A DNA stretch of 64,000 nt from a bacterium 1XD42-76 (GCA_009917545.1 QZDW01000004.1:147717-211716); one strand, 5' to 3'. Positions 33,591 to 44,333 are shown, counted from the stretch's first letter. A program made the numbers and translations. The notes: generated by a model from the sequence alone, not told the origin.

Positions 33591-34853
33591 TTATTTCATG
33601 GCTCCGTTCTCATCTACGTCATGGCCATCCGGAGTCTTCTCAGACTGGTACATGGAGCCGTATGGTCTCTGCCCTGCCGTTGTCTGCGTCATAGCGCCTG
33701 TGGCCTCATCCTTTATCAGAACGGGTGTCGGCCTTACCGGATTCAGATAATACCACTTTTCGTTAATCATCTGCCAGTCGATTCCCATCGCGCCGCTCGG
33801 AAGCAGATAGTACCAGGTACCACCATCCCAAAGCCAGCCGGTGCTCATCTTTCCGTTCGTCCCGTCAAGATGATACCAGATTCCGGAAAGCTCCAGCCAA
33901 CCCTTTTTCATTGCACCGCTCGTGCCCAGGTAATACCAACTTCCCTGCTGATACCAGCCGGTATCCATATTGCCGTCTTTGTTGATATGATACCATTCGC
34001 CTTTTACGAAAATCCAGCAGTCTGCAGCATAGGATCCGGAAGAAAGCTTGAATTTCCAGGTCGTTCCCTGTTGCTCCCAGGTTCCGGCTGTCTCTGTCGC
34101 GTTTGCCTGCGGCTCAATGTACCCACTTCCTGAAGGCATTCCCGAACGGCTTCTGCTGCTAGAGTTTCCACTGCCACCTGAACCGCCTCCGCCGTTGGAA
34201 CTGTCGTCTCCGCCAGGCTTGTTGTCATCATCTGGAGTATTTCCGCCACTCGGTTTGTTCCCGTCATCGGGGTTATTTCCATCATCTGGTTTATTCCCAT
34301 CATCCGGCTTATTTTCGTCATCCGGATTCTTTTCTGAACCTGACACGATATAGGAGCTCTTCTGATCCCCTTCCTGTGCCAGTGTGAAAAGCTCACCATC
34401 TGCCACAACCTCGATCTTCTTTACCGACACTACGACGTCTTGATCTGCCTGTACCGTCAGCATACCGACACGAAGCTCCTGTTCCGGTTTTACCACAGCC
34501 ACGTCGTTTCCAGCTACGAACAGAGACATTACAGAATCTTCCTCGTTGAAAACATAATCGTGAATCGTGATATCCGAAACACCGGTTATCCCGGAATCAA
34601 AAGCAAAACCTGCCTCCTTGATACTCCCGCCTTCCTGTACATCCAAGGAAAGTCCAATCTCGAATGCCGTCATATCCCCGTTTATATCCTTATCTTTGGG
34701 CATATTCATGGAAATGCTTACCTGATTATTCTTGTTTCCTTTTTTCCAGTTTATGATATCGCCTGCGTCCGCTCTGGCGGCGAGCTGCGGTATGAATACC
34801 GCAGCCGCCGTCAGACAGACGGCTATACTGTATTTCAGCCGTTTTTTAATCAT
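33591..34853 (-). CDS. Secreted cohesin-like protein with choline-binding repeats
   Basis: 420 residues. A signal peptide (about 1-29, cleavage after ARA) is followed by a beta-rich domain (about 33-165) that reads like a cohesin module (TAFEIGLSLDVQEGG and ELRVGMLTVQADQDVVVSV). Next comes a linker of DDGNKP repeats and Ser/Gly-rich sequence (170-245), then about five choline-binding-type repeats (for example GSWYYLGTSGAMKKGWLE). The repeats should hold it on choline-bearing wall polymers while the cohesin binds a dockerin. It overlaps the M60 gene, which carries a dockerin, by 8 nt. The cohesin call is by pattern only. Confidence 0.7.
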   Translation of the reverse strand: MIKKRLKYSIAVCLTAAAVFIPQLAARADAGDIINWKKGNKNNQVSISMNMPKDKDINGDMTAFEIGLSLDVQEGGSIKEAGFAFDSGITGVSDITIHDYVFNEEDSVMSLFVAGNDVAVVKPEQELRVGMLTVQADQDVVVSVKKIEVVADGELFTLAQEGDQKSSYIVSGSEKNPDDENKPDDGNKPDDGNNPDDGNKPSGGNTPDDDNKPGGDDSSNGGGGSGGSGNSSSRSRSGMPSGSGYIEPQANATETAGTWEQQGTTWKFKLSSGSYAADCWIFVKGEWYHINKDGNMDTGWYQQGSWYYLGTSGAMKKGWLELSGIWYHLDGTNGKMSTGWLWDGGTWYYLLPSGAMGIDWQMINEKWYYLNPVRPTPVLIKDEATGAMTQTTAGQRPYGSMYQSEKTPDGHDVDENGAMK

Positions 34854-37800
34854 TCTCTCCTGCCTCCCGGTTCTGGATCGTTGTTTTTAAAGCGCTGCTG
34901 CGGTCTACGGCAGCAGCCGTTCCGGCATTTAACTCAATGTCCGGCAAAGCAGACGGGACATCCACAAACATCGTGGAACTTACCATCCTCTCGCCTTCCT
35001 GAGTCTCTGCATTATCCACACGGTAGAGTTCTGCACGTACCTTTTTGAGATTCATTGACGATACGTATTCTGGTTCAATATAATATACCCAGATACCGTC
35101 GCTGACTTCTCCAAGCATACCATCTTGTGGATCCGGAGCGAAAATATACTGACCGGCGTTCAGATTGTCTTCGGCATCCAGTCCGCCTACAATCGTTCCG
35201 TTCTCATCCCAGAGAAGCACAGTATTATAAGCGGGATTCCCCTTATACGTTCCCGTAAATACAAGCGAACCAGCAGGAATTAAAGTCTGACCGTTGTCGA
35301 TATACGCGTTCTTTAAGATTCCGATCCCGCCTTCTGCCGTGAGCACTACATCGTCTCCAGTCTGGCCCAGAAGGGAAATCTCTGAAATCGTCAGTCTCTT
35401 TCCTCCCTGCCCCTCAGCTACAATCTTTACATATGAGGCATCATACGTATAAAGATTCTTTCCATCGGTAAAGTGGATCGTCTGCTGTCCGTTCGCATCA
35501 AGCGCAAACTGGCTTTCACGGACTTCGGCCTGCTTCCAGGTTCCTCCGTCTTCACTCACATAAATCTTAAAGCTGCCAATCGGCGTCCCTTCTGTAGCTT
35601 TGTATACGAGTCCCGTAACCGTCTCCGCCTGGTTGAGGTGAAGAATGATCTCCGGCACAGCCCCGTCCTCAGTAAGGCCCGTAAAGCTGGTCTGTGCGTC
35701 ATTATCAATCATGACCTCAAGCCCTGGCTGAACAACCTGCTCCGGATTCTCGTCGTCCGGTTCATCCGCCTCTTCGTTTGTCAGATTCGTCTCAATCGTC
35801 CACAGGGAAGGATCCAGTCTTCCGTCATGGCAAACCTTCACGGAACCAATTTCCTTCTTTTCTGTCGGATTCAGCCATCTGTCATAACCAACGGCTTCGT
35901 AGGTAAAGGTGTGGTTGTTGATCGTGCCGATCACGTCCGTAAACTCTGCATCTCCGGTCTCTGTCCGTACATAGCCGACCGGCCTGCGGACGATCTCATT
36001 CTTAATCCTCTCATAGCGGTAAATCTCGTACACCCAGATATCAGGACTGCCGGAAAGTGAGAGCGTAACTTCGTTTGCTCCATCCGTATAGGAAAGACTG
36101 CCGGAAACTGTCACTTCGGATGCCTGGTTCTGTTCGGGAGTATTTTCCATCTGGTACACTCTCATCTCGTCATTAGCAAACCAGATACCGCGCGTCTCTT
36201 TAGCAAACTGCTCCGCATACTTGATCGTGCCTGCATCCGGTTCCATGCCCCAATGGCGGAAGAATTCCAGGATATCTTTCTCTGCTGCCGCCACAGAAAG
36301 CCGCATCAGCTTGTTATCCGTATCGGCTCCCTGGAGCGTCAGTTTATTCCCTTCTGCTCCCGGTGCAGCAGACTGATTTCTGGCATAGGAATCCACACGT
36401 GCAAAGAACAGGTTGGCAAGCTGATCACTGCTCTTATCGTATGTCTTGAAGTTGTAGCCGCCAAGATCATAAGCCTGGTGAAGCTGCCAGTACAGAGCGA
36501 GCTGTACAGCTCCGTTTGAGCTCTTTCCCTTGGTTCCGGACGTTACCTTTTTAAATACGCTGTCATAATTAAAACGCGTTGTATCATTGGTATCGCGTGA
36601 TTTTGCAAGCTGGGCAAAGTAGTTGTTCGTGATTTCGGCAACCGCATAAGCCCCTTCATTGATCTCATGACCGATTTCATGGGCAATGCCCCAGCCGAAA
36701 TAGCTTCCGCTGATGTACTTTCCGTTTTCTTCCGCTTCTACCGGAACACCTGCCATCATACCCGGGATAGATCCCCATTCGATGCCGATATGTCTTCCAC
36801 CCGCATACATAAACGCGCCTGCAAACATTCTCTGATAACGGATATTCTGACGGCCTACCGGCATTTTATTGTATGCGGCAGCCTCCGGATCCTCGCTCAG
36901 ACCTTTGTGCTGGTAGAACAGATAGATCATATCATCCATTGCCTGCATGGTATCACAGAGCTTTTTCGCTTTCTCCTCACGGCTTCCGTTTCCAAGACCG
37001 CCCAGTACCTGCGGCGTTGCCAGAGAGAACATCACATAGCGGCCAACCAGATCCGTAGCCTCATAGATACAGTTCTGCGCATCCCATGCATGCTCTGTGT
37101 GGTTTGCCATATGGAGTGCTTCTGCTTCACCATTCATCTTTTCGAGCGCATCCACATAGACAAGCGCTTTTTCCATACGTTCAGACGCATCCGTCGTATC
37201 GGACAGATCCAGTACCGGGATCTTTGTTCCGCCGCTGACACGGACTCCGTATTCTTCGGCTCCCTTATTGCCTTTATAAACAACATAAAGCTGGCCGCCG
37301 CGCTCCAGATCCATCTGGTCGATCGCCTGTATCGTAATTTCATTCGCTCCGATCTTTAAAGCTCCAAGAGATTTGAATACAGCTGCTGAGCTTCCATGAT
37401 ACTGTGCTTCAATCAGCTCCAGATTCGTGGCATCGCCTGTCATACGGTTTGCCCCGCCTGCATAGATGACAAGTGTGTCACCCGCCATTGCGGTCACTCC
37501 AAGCGGCTGGTACGTATTCAGACCGCCGCTGAAATTAATATGCGAATCTGATTTTGCCGTATCCTTGCTGTCAACCTTTAAGATCTCTGCCTGGAGACTT
37601 CCATCCTTCAGAATACGCTCTGCATTGGAGAGCTCTGTTTCCAGGATTTCTTTTTTCGGATGCAACTCACCGCTGACCTCGTCCTTCACGTCCAGGCGTG
37701 CTCTCAGGGCATCTATCTGCCCCTGGGTTACATCTGCCTTAAGGCTTACATGATAATCATCCGCGTAAAGCGCCATGATATCGTCCTCAAGCGGATCATA

Positions 37801-40131
37801 ATAGTAGAACTTGTATTCAGCAACACTGATTCTGCGGCCGCTGTACGTGCTCATGGCGATCTGTACGCGTTTGGCCGTAAACGGTTCCTGCGTCTCAACC
37901 ATATAATAGGCCTTATTATTACTCGTCTTGCGGTTTAATACTCCGCGCAGGCTGTTTTTCTGACCCGCTTCATCCCAGTAATATACGGTCGCCGCAACGT
38001 AGGAATAGTTCTGCTCCTCATCCGGAATCAGCGCAATCGTATCCATCTGATAAGCGGCGTCAAATGTAACGATAGGCGATTTGTTCTCACCAGGGTAAGC
38101 GCAGCCGGCATCCCAGTCCAAGCGGATCCAGGACGTCGCATAGTCTCCATCTGCAATGTCAAATTCGTGTTCCCCCTCGCCGCCGTACTGCACGGATTCG
38201 ATATGGGCCGTCCGGTTGCTGTCTGGCACAAGGGTATTAATCAGCTTATAATTTGGCGTCACTGGCGGATCCAGGGAAGCCGTCTCAGCCGTATAATGGA
38301 TCGAAGCCGGGCCTTCACCCTTGATATTGGTACCTGTCATGTAAATCTCATATTTCGTCACATCCAGAAGATCACGGAGTACATAACTCGTACCCTCGAT
38401 CCCCTTTACAGATGCATACGGCGCATTTGTGTCACCCGCCACACGGTAATAGAGATTATATGTTTCCGTATCCTTCATATCCTTCCAGCTGATCGTAAGC
38501 TTCATGTAGCCCGGTGTAATCACAAGATTTTCCGGCGCCGGAGGAATCTTGGTTGCCCTGGGCTTCGCCTCTGCGAATACTGCCGGGCTTCTCCAGTCGC
38601 CGTTGACAGAACGGATCTCAATCTCATACGTATTACCGTTCACCAGCTTACTGGTGCCGATTCCCGCAACCTCCAGGCTCGTACCGTTCTCTACCAGCTT
38701 CGTCTCGGTAACTTCTTCATCCTTACTGTTTGTGCCTGTCACCTTAACTTCATATCCTGTGACATTCGGCTGTTTTCTCCAGCTGACAGTAAAGGAAGCG
38801 TCGCTGTTTGCCACCTCAATCCGATCCGGTATCGACATCTCCGGCTCCGGAATATGGTCTTCCATATTGTTTAAAAATTCCACACTGGAAATATCGACCA
38901 GTTTGGTATCGCAAAGTGTCTTGTTTACCTTAATCGTAACCTTTTTCACCGGAATCTGGCCGCCCAGATCAATGACAATCGGAATACCTTGTGTCATCTC
39001 GTCGTCTGTACCGTCTGCCCGTGCCATCTTCCTCGGTGTCCCGGCACGGGAAGAAATCGCCTGCTGCTTTCCGTTAATAACGGAAATCGTGGTCTTGTTC
39101 CCTGCTCCGTCCTCGACCGTGATCTCTGCGTTCTGAATGCTGTTTCCCGAGCCGATCACCGGGGAAATCACAAAGCCTGCCATCGTCTTCGGATTCTCAA
39201 ACGTCGCAGAAAGGGAGACCGGATTTCCCTCTCCAATCGTCTCTTGTGTCCCAATCTGAACACTGCCTGTACCGGAAAAAACATCCTCAATTGTACCATC
39301 GAGGATCTGAACGGCATCACTCGCAGTCGCCACTTCGATATCGTCCACAAGAAGTGACTTTACTGCCTGCGCCTTCCTGTCCGCAAGCCCGGCCTTATAA
39401 AATCTCGCAAAATATGAGACATCCAGCAGATCCACACGACCGTCACCATTTAAATCTGCACGGCCGGATGCGTTTTCTGCGGCACGGTCCTTGGCCGCAA
39501 GCTCTAAAAGCTCTTTCTTATCTTCTTCATTAAGTATACCGTCGCCTGTAATGTCACCCATGCTGAGAGCGCCGACCTTCTCCGTATAGCCGTGCACCTC
39601 CGGATTATCATTTACCAGGCGGAGTGTCGTGATATCGCTGCCGACCCGGATGTTTTTGTGCTCGTACGGAAGATACGAAGTCTCGCTCTCTTCTGTCGGG
39701 AGCAGCTGCAGATCATAGGTTCCGTCCGCAATGTCATCCAGTATGAGTGTCCCTTTTGTATATAGTCCATCCTCTTCCATCGCAGGAATTGTAACAATAT
39801 ACTCTGTATCCAGTTCCTGACCGCCATCTTCTCCTGTCGGCCGAAGCACGATATTCCATGATGAGGCCTTGGAGGGGATCACCCCCTGAAGCTCAATTTT
39901 AATTTTGCCGGTTCCCTTTCTTCTTTCTGAAACGGCAGATGTCTTCCCTGTAGACACTGTGTCTGTGCCCACCGGACGCTGCCCGGCGTCGGACGGCGTT
40001 GCCGTCGTCTCCTGTTTGCTGTCCGCTGCCCCATTGCGGTCTCCGGACAGTGCCGCCAGGGAATGGAACATTCCAAGCGGGCTCTGCAGCGCAAGGAAAG
40101 CCGACATAAGCGCAGCTATCCCTCTTTTCAT
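34846..40131 (-). CDS. Secreted M60-family metallopeptidase with dockerin, FN3 and CBM32-like modules
   Basis: 1761 residues. Modules in order: signal peptide (1-27), beta-sandwich region, a dockerin-like pair of calcium loops at about 191-249 (GDITGDGILNEEDKK and ADLNGDGRVDLLDVSYF), a discoidin-like region, two fibronectin-III domains (about 430-620) and a CBM-like domain. The M60 peptidase domain follows with zinc motif HEIGHE near 1151 and the downstream Glu in EITNNYF, then a further FN3 and a discoidin/CBM32 domain near the C-terminus. M60 enzymes cut mucin-type O-glycoproteins. The start at 40131 is set by AAAGGAGG overlapping the deoB stop codon. Confidence 0.9.
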   Translation of the reverse strand: MKRGIAALMSAFLALQSPLGMFHSLAALSGDRNGAADSKQETTATPSDAGQRPVGTDTVSTGKTSAVSERRKGTGKIKIELQGVIPSKASSWNIVLRPTGEDGGQELDTEYIVTIPAMEEDGLYTKGTLILDDIADGTYDLQLLPTEESETSYLPYEHKNIRVGSDITTLRLVNDNPEVHGYTEKVGALSMGDITGDGILNEEDKKELLELAAKDRAAENASGRADLNGDGRVDLLDVSYFARFYKAGLADRKAQAVKSLLVDDIEVATASDAVQILDGTIEDVFSGTGSVQIGTQETIGEGNPVSLSATFENPKTMAGFVISPVIGSGNSIQNAEITVEDGAGNKTTISVINGKQQAISSRAGTPRKMARADGTDDEMTQGIPIVIDLGGQIPVKKVTIKVNKTLCDTKLVDISSVEFLNNMEDHIPEPEMSIPDRIEVANSDASFTVSWRKQPNVTGYEVKVTGTNSKDEEVTETKLVENGTSLEVAGIGTSKLVNGNTYEIEIRSVNGDWRSPAVFAEAKPRATKIPPAPENLVITPGYMKLTISWKDMKDTETYNLYYRVAGDTNAPYASVKGIEGTSYVLRDLLDVTKYEIYMTGTNIKGEGPASIHYTAETASLDPPVTPNYKLINTLVPDSNRTAHIESVQYGGEGEHEFDIADGDYATSWIRLDWDAGCAYPGENKSPIVTFDAAYQMDTIALIPDEEQNYSYVAATVYYWDEAGQKNSLRGVLNRKTSNNKAYYMVETQEPFTAKRVQIAMSTYSGRRISVAEYKFYYYDPLEDDIMALYADDYHVSLKADVTQGQIDALRARLDVKDEVSGELHPKKEILETELSNAERILKDGSLQAEILKVDSKDTAKSDSHINFSGGLNTYQPLGVTAMAGDTLVIYAGGANRMTGDATNLELIEAQYHGSSAAVFKSLGALKIGANEITIQAIDQMDLERGGQLYVVYKGNKGAEEYGVRVSGGTKIPVLDLSDTTDASERMEKALVYVDALEKMNGEAEALHMANHTEHAWDAQNCIYEATDLVGRYVMFSLATPQVLGGLGNGSREEKAKKLCDTMQAMDDMIYLFYQHKGLSEDPEAAAYNKMPVGRQNIRYQRMFAGAFMYAGGRHIGIEWGSIPGMMAGVPVEAEENGKYISGSYFGWGIAHEIGHEINEGAYAVAEITNNYFAQLAKSRDTNDTTRFNYDSVFKKVTSGTKGKSSNGAVQLALYWQLHQAYDLGGYNFKTYDKSSDQLANLFFARVDSYARNQSAAPGAEGNKLTLQGADTDNKLMRLSVAAAEKDILEFFRHWGMEPDAGTIKYAEQFAKETRGIWFANDEMRVYQMENTPEQNQASEVTVSGSLSYTDGANEVTLSLSGSPDIWVYEIYRYERIKNEIVRRPVGYVRTETGDAEFTDVIGTINNHTFTYEAVGYDRWLNPTEKKEIGSVKVCHDGRLDPSLWTIETNLTNEEADEPDDENPEQVVQPGLEVMIDNDAQTSFTGLTEDGAVPEIILHLNQAETVTGLVYKATEGTPIGSFKIYVSEDGGTWKQAEVRESQFALDANGQQTIHFTDGKNLYTYDASYVKIVAEGQGGKRLTISEISLLGQTGDDVVLTAEGGIGILKNAYIDNGQTLIPAGSLVFTGTYKGNPAYNTVLLWDENGTIVGGLDAEDNLNAGQYIFAPDPQDGMLGEVSDGIWVYYIEPEYVSSMNLKKVRAELYRVDNAETQEGERMVSSTMFVDVPSALPDIELNAGTAAAVDRSSALKTTIQNREAGEND

Positions 40132-40145
40132 ACAATTTCCTCCTT

Positions 40146-41336
40146 TTATAGCAAACATTCAAAAACGGATTTTCCTATCATATTTTTTGTTTTGGAAAGT
40201 CCGAAATTGTCAAGTATGGTGGCCCCCACGGCTCCAAAGCTGTCACATTCCGGCAAGGGCCCGTTTCCCGTCATAGACGGGGAGTACGCCAAAAGCGGAA
40301 CCTTCTCTCTCGTGTGATCCGTCCCTTTATAAGTCGGATCGTTGCCGTGATCTGCCGTAATGAGAAGCAGGTCATCTTCTCTGAGCCGGAAAAGCAGCTC
40401 ACCCAGCTTTTTATCGAAGCGTTCCAGCTCCTCTCCGTAGCCCACAGGGTTCCTTCTGTGGCCCCACAGTGCATCAAAATCTACCAGGTTCGTAAAGCAC
40501 AGCCCACAAAAATCGCGGCTGCAAATCTCTATCGTCTGATCCATTCCATGAACTGAACTTTTTGACTGATTACTCTCTGTAATCCCCTCGCCGTCAAAGA
40601 TATCACGTATCTTTCCGACGGAAATCACATCGAAACCATATTTCTTCAGAAGATCAAGTGCTGTGACGTCTGTCGGCTTCAGGGCGTAATCGTGGCGGTT
40701 ACTCGTGCGCACGAATCCACCGCGCTTTCTTCCCACATACGGCCTCGCAATCACGCGGCCGACGCGCCATTCCTCCTTAAGCGTAAGCTCCCGGGCAATC
40801 TCACAGCAGCGGTAAAGCTCCTTTAAATCAAACGTTTCCTCATTTCCGCAGATCTGCAACACAGAGTCAGCAGAAGTATAGACAATCATATGCCCTGTAG
40901 CGATCTCTTCCTCACCCAGCTCGTCGAGAATGGCTGTCCCGCTGGCACTTTTGTTACCGATTACCTTATGGCCTGTGCGCACCTCCAGCTCGTCAATCAG
41001 CTCTCCGGGAAAACCAGTCTCCGTAAAGGTCCGGAACGGGGTTGTGGTGTAAATCCCCATCATCTCCCAGTGTCCCGTCATGGTATCTTTGCCATTGCTG
41101 GCCTCATTCATTTTCCCATAATATCCCAGAGGGCGCTCACAGGGCGCGATGCCGGGAAGGGGACACAGATTGGCGATTCCCAGCCGCACCAGATTGGGGA
41201 TCTGAAGCGTCTCCATACGGGCCGCAATATGGCCCAGCGTGTCTGCACCGGCATCGCCAAACTGTTCCGAATCTGCCATCGGCCCGATTCCCAGGGAATC
41301 CATTACAATCGTAATGATGCGTTTATACTTTGGCAT
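40146..41336 (-). CDS. deoB: Phosphopentomutase
   Basis: 396 residues, alkaline-phosphatase-fold enzyme that interconverts (deoxy)ribose 1- and 5-phosphates in nucleoside breakdown. Metal-site motifs are [11 protein letters not shown] at the N-terminus, [15 protein letters not shown] with the phosphorylated Thr, and [21 protein letters not shown]. The start at 41336 overlaps deoC by 14 nt. Only 14 nt separate its stop from the M60 gene start. Confidence 0.96.
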   Translation of the reverse strand: MPKYKRIITIVMDSLGIGPMADSEQFGDAGADTLGHIAARMETLQIPNLVRLGIANLCPLPGIAPCERPLGYYGKMNEASNGKDTMTGHWEMMGIYTTTPFRTFTETGFPGELIDELEVRTGHKVIGNKSASGTAILDELGEEEIATGHMIVYTSADSVLQICGNEETFDLKELYRCCEIARELTLKEEWRVGRVIARPYVGRKRGGFVRTSNRHDYALKPTDVTALDLLKKYGFDVISVGKIRDIFDGEGITESNQSKSSVHGMDQTIEICSRDFCGLCFTNLVDFDALWGHRRNPVGYGEELERFDKKLGELLFRLREDDLLLITADHGNDPTYKGTDHTREKVPLLAYSPSMTGNGPLPECDSFGAVGATILDNFGLSKTKNMIGKSVFECLL

Positions 41337-41994
41337 GTGGCCCTTCCTTTCTCCTGGCCTCAGATACCAGACGGCTCGTGCCAAGGCGGTCTGCCCCCAG
41401 AGTAAGAAATTTCTCTCCATCTGCAAAATCCCGGATGCCTCCGGCCGCCTTGATTTTCTTGCCGTTTCCCATATAGGCTTTCATAAGCGCCACATCTTCA
41501 AACGTAGCTCCTGCTTCCGAAAATCCGGTGGAGGTCTTGATAAAATCTGCCTCTGACCCGGTAACGGTCCGGCAGAGGCGGATTTTTTCTTCCTCATTTA
41601 AAAGGCAGGTCTCAATGATCACCTTCAGGATCCGGCCGCCACATGCCTTTTTTACCTGATTGATCTCGTCGAGAATCCGGCCATACTCTTTCTCCTTCAC
41701 CCAGCCCAGATTGATTACCATGTCGATCTCGTCCGCGCCGTTTCGCACAGCATCCTCTGTCTCAAATACCTTCACAGCCGTCGTGCAGTAGCCGTTGGGG
41801 AAACCGATCACCGTACACACAGCGCAGCGCCCGCCCAGATACTCTGACGCCTGTCTTACAAAAGACGGCGGAATACAGACCGATGCTGTCTGAAAGCGCA
41901 TGGCATCCTCACAAATTTCCCGGATCTGCTCCCATGTGGCAGTCTGCTTTAAGAGTGTATGATCGACTGCCTGCAATAGTTCTCTCTCAGTCAT
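41323..41994 (-). CDS. deoC: Deoxyribose-phosphate aldolase
   Basis: 223 residues, class I aldolase that cleaves 2-deoxyribose 5-phosphate to glyceraldehyde 3-phosphate and acetaldehyde. The Schiff-base lysine lies in DFIKTSTGF, the proton-relay lysine in KAAGGIRD, and [10 protein letters not shown] is typical. It overlaps cdd by 4 nt (ATGA) and deoB by 14 nt, indicating tight coupling. Confidence 0.96.
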   Translation of the reverse strand: MTERELLQAVDHTLLKQTATWEQIREICEDAMRFQTASVCIPPSFVRQASEYLGGRCAVCTVIGFPNGYCTTAVKVFETEDAVRNGADEIDMVINLGWVKEKEYGRILDEINQVKKACGGRILKVIIETCLLNEEEKIRLCRTVTGSEADFIKTSTGFSEAGATFEDVALMKAYMGNGKKIKAAGGIRDFADGEKFLTLGADRLGTSRLVSEARRKEGPHAKV

Positions 41995-42428
41995 ACCGGT
42001 TTATCCTCCCCGCTCTTTTTCACGCCGTCACCGGCAAACCCAAGCGGCAGAAGCTCGCAGAGCCGGTATTCTTCAAATGACAGGTCTGCCCTGCCGAGAA
42101 TCACAAGGAAATCCTGCGGACAGCAGAATTCCATCATGACCTGGCGGCATACGCCGCAGGGCGAGCACAAGGTCTCCGGTTCCTTTTCTGCCGGGCCGCC
42201 GACAATGGCGACTGCTTTAAATCGTCTCTTTCCCTCGCTGACTGCCTTAAAAAAAGCAGTGCGCTCCGCGCAGTTGGTGGGCGTAAAAGCCGCATTCTCG
42301 ATGTTGCAGCCTGTGTATACGCTCCCGTCCTCACAGAGTAACGCCGCACCGACCGCAAATCCGGAATAGGGCGAATAGGAAAAGATTCTTGCTTCCAAAG
42401 CTGCCTGAATCAGTTTCTTATGTTCCAT
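41991..42428 (-). CDS. cdd: Cytidine deaminase
   Basis: 145 residues, homotetrameric type. Zinc ligands are in [10 protein letters not shown] (Cys and catalytic Glu) and PCGVCRQVM (two Cys). [23 protein letters not shown] sequence at the N-terminus is typical. It converts (deoxy)cytidine to (deoxy)uridine, feeding the phosphorylase upstream. Second in the nucleoside run, 27 bp after it. Confidence 0.95.
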   Translation of the reverse strand: MEHKKLIQAALEARIFSYSPYSGFAVGAALLCEDGSVYTGCNIENAAFTPTNCAERTAFFKAVSEGKRRFKAVAIVGGPAEKEPETLCSPCGVCRQVMMEFCCPQDFLVILGRADLSFEEYRLCELLPLGFAGDGVKKSGEDKPV

Positions 42429-42455
42429 GAATCGTCCTCTCTGTCTGGCAGATAC

Positions 42456-43244
42456 CTACAACGCCGTTACTTTCTCCCTGTCCCTGCGGATTAACAGCCT
42501 GAGCGCCTCTACACCGACCTTCACTGCCGCCTCTGTGTCATGTACGACAGGGTTGGGAAGGCCTGCCTTTGCCCGCTCCTGGTTTGCCATTGCCAGGAAA
42601 CAGGAGCCGCAGCGGACCTTCAGATAGCTGGCGGCAATGAAAAGCGCCGCCGATTCCATTTCCGAGGCTTTACAGCCCAGACGGAGCCATGCACGCCATT
42701 TTTCCGTCAGTTCATAACCCACCGGCTTACTCTCCGGCTCATGCTGCCCGTAAAAAGAGTCCTTACACTGTACGACCCCGGTATGGCACGGATATCCCAG
42801 GCTCCCGGCTGCTTCTGCCAGCGCATTTACCACCTGGATATCGGCAACCGCCGGGAATTCAATCGGCGCGTATTCGCGGCTCGTACCTTCCATACGGACA
42901 GCACCTGTCGCTACCACAATATCGCCGCCCTTTACGTCCAGATCCATCCCGCCGCAGGTCCCGACACGCACAAACGTATCTGCCTGGCAGCGCACCAGCT
43001 CCTCAAGCGCAATCACAGCCGAGGGGCCGCCGATCCCGGTCGAGGTAACGCTGACTTTCTCCCCCTCGAGAAAGCCGGTATAGGTGACAAATTCGCGGCT
43101 GTCTGCGATCTGCCTCGCTTCGTCAAAATGTTTCGCTATTTTTTCGCAGCGCTTCGGGTCGCCTGGCAGAATCACATACCGGCCCACATCGCCCGGCCGG
43201 ATATTTAAATGATACTGCAGTCCCTGCTCTTCTACATATGGCAT
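42456..43244 (-). CDS. udp: Nucleoside phosphorylase, uridine phosphorylase type
   Basis: 262 residues. Family signatures are [20 protein letters not shown], the phosphate site [22 protein letters not shown], and [13 protein letters not shown] near residue 190 with the ribose-binding Met-Glu. It splits uridine to uracil and ribose 1-phosphate, the substrate of DeoB. First gene of the run udp-cdd-deoC-deoB, preceded by GGGAGG. A specificity other than uridine is possible. Confidence 0.88.
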   Translation of the reverse strand: MPYVEEQGLQYHLNIRPGDVGRYVILPGDPKRCEKIAKHFDEARQIADSREFVTYTGFLEGEKVSVTSTGIGGPSAVIALEELVRCQADTFVRVGTCGGMDLDVKGGDIVVATGAVRMEGTSREYAPIEFPAVADIQVVNALAEAAGSLGYPCHTGVVQCKDSFYGQHEPESKPVGYELTEKWRAWLRLGCKASEMESAALFIAASYLKVRCGSCFLAMANQERAKAGLPNPVVHDTEAAVKVGVEALRLLIRRDREKVTAL

Positions 43245-43440
43245 ATGCTACCTCCCTCTGCTGTGTCCTTACCACGGTTCTCCAATCTGCCAAAAACTCA
43301 TGTACAGACGTATTCCATTCTTTGGCAGATCTTGTTTGTCCTACCATTCTACCATGTCCCTGTTCTTGTTTCAAGTGATTTCGAAAGAGAATCCTGACCG
43401 CTTTTCTTTCTGATTTTTTCTTACATTTCCGTTAAATGTC

Positions 43441-43469
43441 TTGAATCGTGCATGTCCATGTGATATAAT
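43441..43469 (+). promoter_or_regulatory. Promoter of the PAP2 gene
   Basis: TTGAAT (43441-43446), 17-bp spacer, TATAAT (43464-43469) preceded by TGA, an extended -10. Confidence 0.8.
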
Positions 43470-43513
43470 CTGCAAAAGTTGTTAATAATGATGGGGAAAG
43501 AAGGCGTCATTTT

Positions 43514-44236
43514 ATGAAGCAGCGAATCAAAAGAGACCCGGCCAAACGGAGCCAAAAGAGGCAGACTGACGGCGGCAGGGTATCTGCATTTTTCAAAAAA
43601 TACGGGCATGCCTGGATCCTCTCGTATTTTCTGATCTATCTTCCCTGGTTTTCCAGACTTCAGGCAAACGTTGGTAAGCCTTACCATGTGATTCACTCGA
43701 AGCTCGACGATCTGATTCCTTTTGAGGAACTTTTTATCATCCCCTATCTTCTGTGGTTTCTGTATGTCGGCGTAACGGTCGTATACACCTTCTTTACAAA
43801 CCGGGATGACTATTACAGAATGTGTGCGTTTTTGTTTACCGGGATGACGATCAGTCTTTTAGTGTGCACTCTGTATCCGAATGGTACGAACTTCCGTCCG
43901 GCGGTTGATCCGTCAGAAAATGTGTTCTGCCTGCTTGTATCCAGGCTGTGGAGCATTGACCCATGCATCAATGTATTTCCCAGTATCCATGTATATAATT
44001 CTGTCGGAACCCACATCGCGGTCTGCCACAATGAGAAGCTTAAGAAAAACCGCCTGCTCGTCTTTGGCTCAGGCGTATTGATGACTCTCATCTGCATCTC
44101 GACCGTATGTTTAAAGCAGCATTCCATCCTCGATGTCATCGGCTCCCTGATGATGGCCTGTGTGATCTATCCGATCGCCTACGCGCCGGAGACAGCAGGC
44201 CGCAAAAAGTATTCAGGTGAATTTTATCATATCTGA
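43514..44236 (+). CDS. PAP2-superfamily membrane phosphatase
   Basis: 240 residues with about five or six helices. The acid-phosphatase motifs are INVFPSIHVYNSVG (catalytic His) and KQHSILDVIGS (second His with Asp). The proteins dephosphorylate isoprenyl or other lipid phosphates at the membrane or transfer inositol phosphate groups; the arrangement resembles the inositol-phosphorylceramide-synthase-like subgroup. It has its own promoter and terminator. Confidence 0.88.
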   Translation: MKQRIKRDPAKRSQKRQTDGGRVSAFFKKYGHAWILSYFLIYLPWFSRLQANVGKPYHVIHSKLDDLIPFEELFIIPYLLWFLYVGVTVVYTFFTNRDDYYRMCAFLFTGMTISLLVCTLYPNGTNFRPAVDPSENVFCLLVSRLWSIDPCINVFPSIHVYNSVGTHIAVCHNEKLKKNRLLVFGSGVLMTLICISTVCLKQHSILDVIGSLMMACVIYPIAYAPETAGRKKYSGEFYHI

Positions 44237-44272
44237 TATTGGAATATGCAAAAAGCTACCCGCAGAATACAT

Positions 44273-44312
44273 CTGCCGCGGCCGGATTTGAATCAGAGTC
44301 CGGCCGCGGCAG
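44273..44312. terminator. Terminator between PAP2 and the hydroxyacid dehydrogenase
   Basis: A perfect 14-bp GC-rich stem CTGCCGCGGCCGGA with its complement and a 12-nt loop, between converging genes. Confidence 0.85.
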
Positions 44313-44333
44313 TCATATTATCCGGAAAAGTTT

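Noticed and set aside
35473..39533. Several plus-strand frames of 60-240 codons opposite the M60 gene
   Set aside because: All lie opposite the strongly supported peptidase frame, lack ribosome sites and show no domain-like sequence.
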